From positions 248,001 to 312,000 of the forward strand of contig JAMLIK010000005.1 of the NCBI GenBank assembly GCA_023954195.1: DNA of 64,000 nt, given 5' to 3'. Numbering within the stretch: the stretch's first letter is position 1; each line of letters opens with the position of its first letter. The notes under the pieces are model-generated. The model ran no database searches. It was not told the DNA's origin and saw only the letters and a list, made by a program, of their open reading frames with translations. Shown here piece after piece: positions 63,432 to 64,000 of this stretch. The translations under genes were made by a program, and so were the position numbers. The stretch is from Xanthobacteraceae bacterium. Lineage in GTDB: Bacteria > Pseudomonadota > Alphaproteobacteria > Rhizobiales > Xanthobacteraceae.

Positions 63432-63453
63432 CGCCTGTCATTATACCGGGATC
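63432..63453. promoter_or_regulatory. 22-bp divergent spacer with a TATAAT on the reverse strand
   Basis: The spacer between the DUF2244 and nth start codons reads GGTATAATGACAGGCG on the reverse strand. This places a consensus -10 (63441-63446) only about 10 bases from the DUF2244 ATG, so a transcript from it would be nearly leaderless. No matching -35 at 17 bp was found. Any nth promoter must lie within the DUF2244 gene. Confidence 0.35.
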
Positions 63454-64000
63454 ATGGCCAAAAGCACGCGCCGCCCCGCCTCGCGATCGAAACCAGCAGC
63501 TGCCGGACCGGTCGGCGGAAAGCGGGCGGCCACCGCGAAATCCGCAGCCACCAAGTCGAAGCCCACCAAGTCGAAGCCCTGGACCGCCGCCGAGGTCCAT
63601 GAAGCGTTCCGCCGGTTTCAGGAGGCCAATCCGGAGCCGAGGGGCGAGTTAGAGCATCTCAACCCGTTCACGCTGCTGGTGGCCGTGGTGCTGTCGGCGC
63701 AGGCCACCGATGCCGGAGTCAACAAGGCGACGCGGGAACTGTTCCCGGTCGCGGATACGCCGGCGAAGATGCTGGCGCTCGGCGAGGAGCGGCTGCGCGA
63801 CGCCATCAAGACCATCGGGCTCTATCGCACCAAGGCGAAAAACGTCATCGCGCTGTCGGAAAAGCTGATGACGGAGTTCGGCGGCGCGGTGCCGCGCACC
63901 CGCGCCGAAATCGAGTCGCTGCCGGGCGCCGGGCGCAAGACCGCCAACGTCGTCCTCAACATGGCCTTCGGCCAGCCGACCCTGGCGGTGGACACCCACG
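63454..64000 (+). CDS. nth: Endonuclease III, N-terminal part (3' end outside window)
   Basis: The first 182 residues of a base-excision DNA glycosylase/AP lyase. A basic Ala/Lys/Ser-rich extension (about 1-42, with a repeated PTKSKP unit) precedes the HhH-GPD domain. The latter includes LNPFTLLVAVVLSAQATDAGVNKATRELF, the helix-hairpin-helix LPGAGRKTANVVLN with catalytic Lys, and the catalytic Asp in AVDTH at the window edge. The C-terminal iron-sulfur cysteines lie beyond the window. Confidence 0.95.
   Translation, partial: MAKSTRRPASRSKPAAAGPVGGKRAATAKSAATKSKPTKSKPWTAAEVHEAFRRFQEANPEPRGELEHLNPFTLLVAVVLSAQATDAGVNKATRELFPVADTPAKMLALGEERLRDAIKTIGLYRTKAKNVIALSEKLMTEFGGAVPRTRAEIESLPGAGRKTANVVLNMAFGQPTLAVDTH

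Overview
The window is a dense, high-GC, almost entirely housekeeping stretch of an alphaproteobacterial chromosome. Several markers together point to the Rhodopseudomonas / Bradyrhizobium / Nitrobacter / Afipia group (Nitrobacteraceae). These are an Irr regulator with a GCPWHD heme motif next to fabA-fabB-fabI, a PmtA-type phospholipid N-methyltransferase behind dnaK-dnaJ, an hsp20-DUF1150 pair behind a ROSE-like thermometer, a YlxR-L7Ae fusion between nusA and infB, and several families of palindromic intergenic repeats of the kind common in that group. The placement is inferred from gene content; no alignment was run. No rRNA, tRNA, CRISPR array, transposase or phage gene was recognised.

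Layout. 1-2.7 kb: end of a DUF2125 protein, ppa, and a membrane-anchored M20 peptidase. 2.9-7.7 kb: a glycerol-3-phosphate-type ABC importer (ugpB, ugpA, ugpE, ugpC), interrupted between ugpB and ugpA by a DUF559 nuclease-fold gene enclosed in 53-bp inverted repeats. 7.7-8.6 kb: heat-shock unit hsp20-DUF1150. 9-16.6 kb: ilvD, a crotonase, a thioesterase, a serine hydrolase, an acyl-CoA synthetase and a PfkB sugar/nucleoside kinase. 16.7-20.7 kb: murJ, trpS, a universal stress protein and an Nfu iron-sulfur carrier. 20.8-30.6 kb: a run concerned with tRNA and ribosome modification and the envelope: tsaB, rimI, a Fur-family regulator, a HAD hydrolase, miaB, phoH, ybeY, corC-like, lnt, an XRE regulator and trmB. 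31.8-42 kb: the rimP-nusA-ylxR-infB-rbfA-truB-rpsO-pnp translation and RNA-decay superoperon, with a terminator hairpin in its leader. 42-47.6 kb: small enzymes, fabI-fabB-fabA, and divergent irr. 47.9-51.5 kb: a 2-hydroxyacid dehydrogenase and the reverse-strand rph-rdgB-hemW. 51.7-57.9 kb: hrcA-grpE and dnaK-dnaJ. 58-64 kb: pmtA, an FMN reductase, pyrF, a DUF1330 gene, dapB, gpmA, an AraC-type alkyltransferase, a DUF2244 gene and the start of nth.

Regulation. Three stress genes (hsp20, grpE, dnaK) share an RpoH-like CTTG-N20/21-ATAT promoter, and hsp20 adds an RNA thermometer. Short palindromic repeats fill five of the nine convergent gene junctions, probably serving as two-way terminators. 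Other copies lie between co-directional genes and, in three cases, end within a few bases of a start codon. The strongest candidates for something undescribed are the inverted-repeat-bounded DUF559 cassette inside the ugp operon and the paired heptamer (GCGAATA) arrays that abut the ugpC and tsaB start codons.
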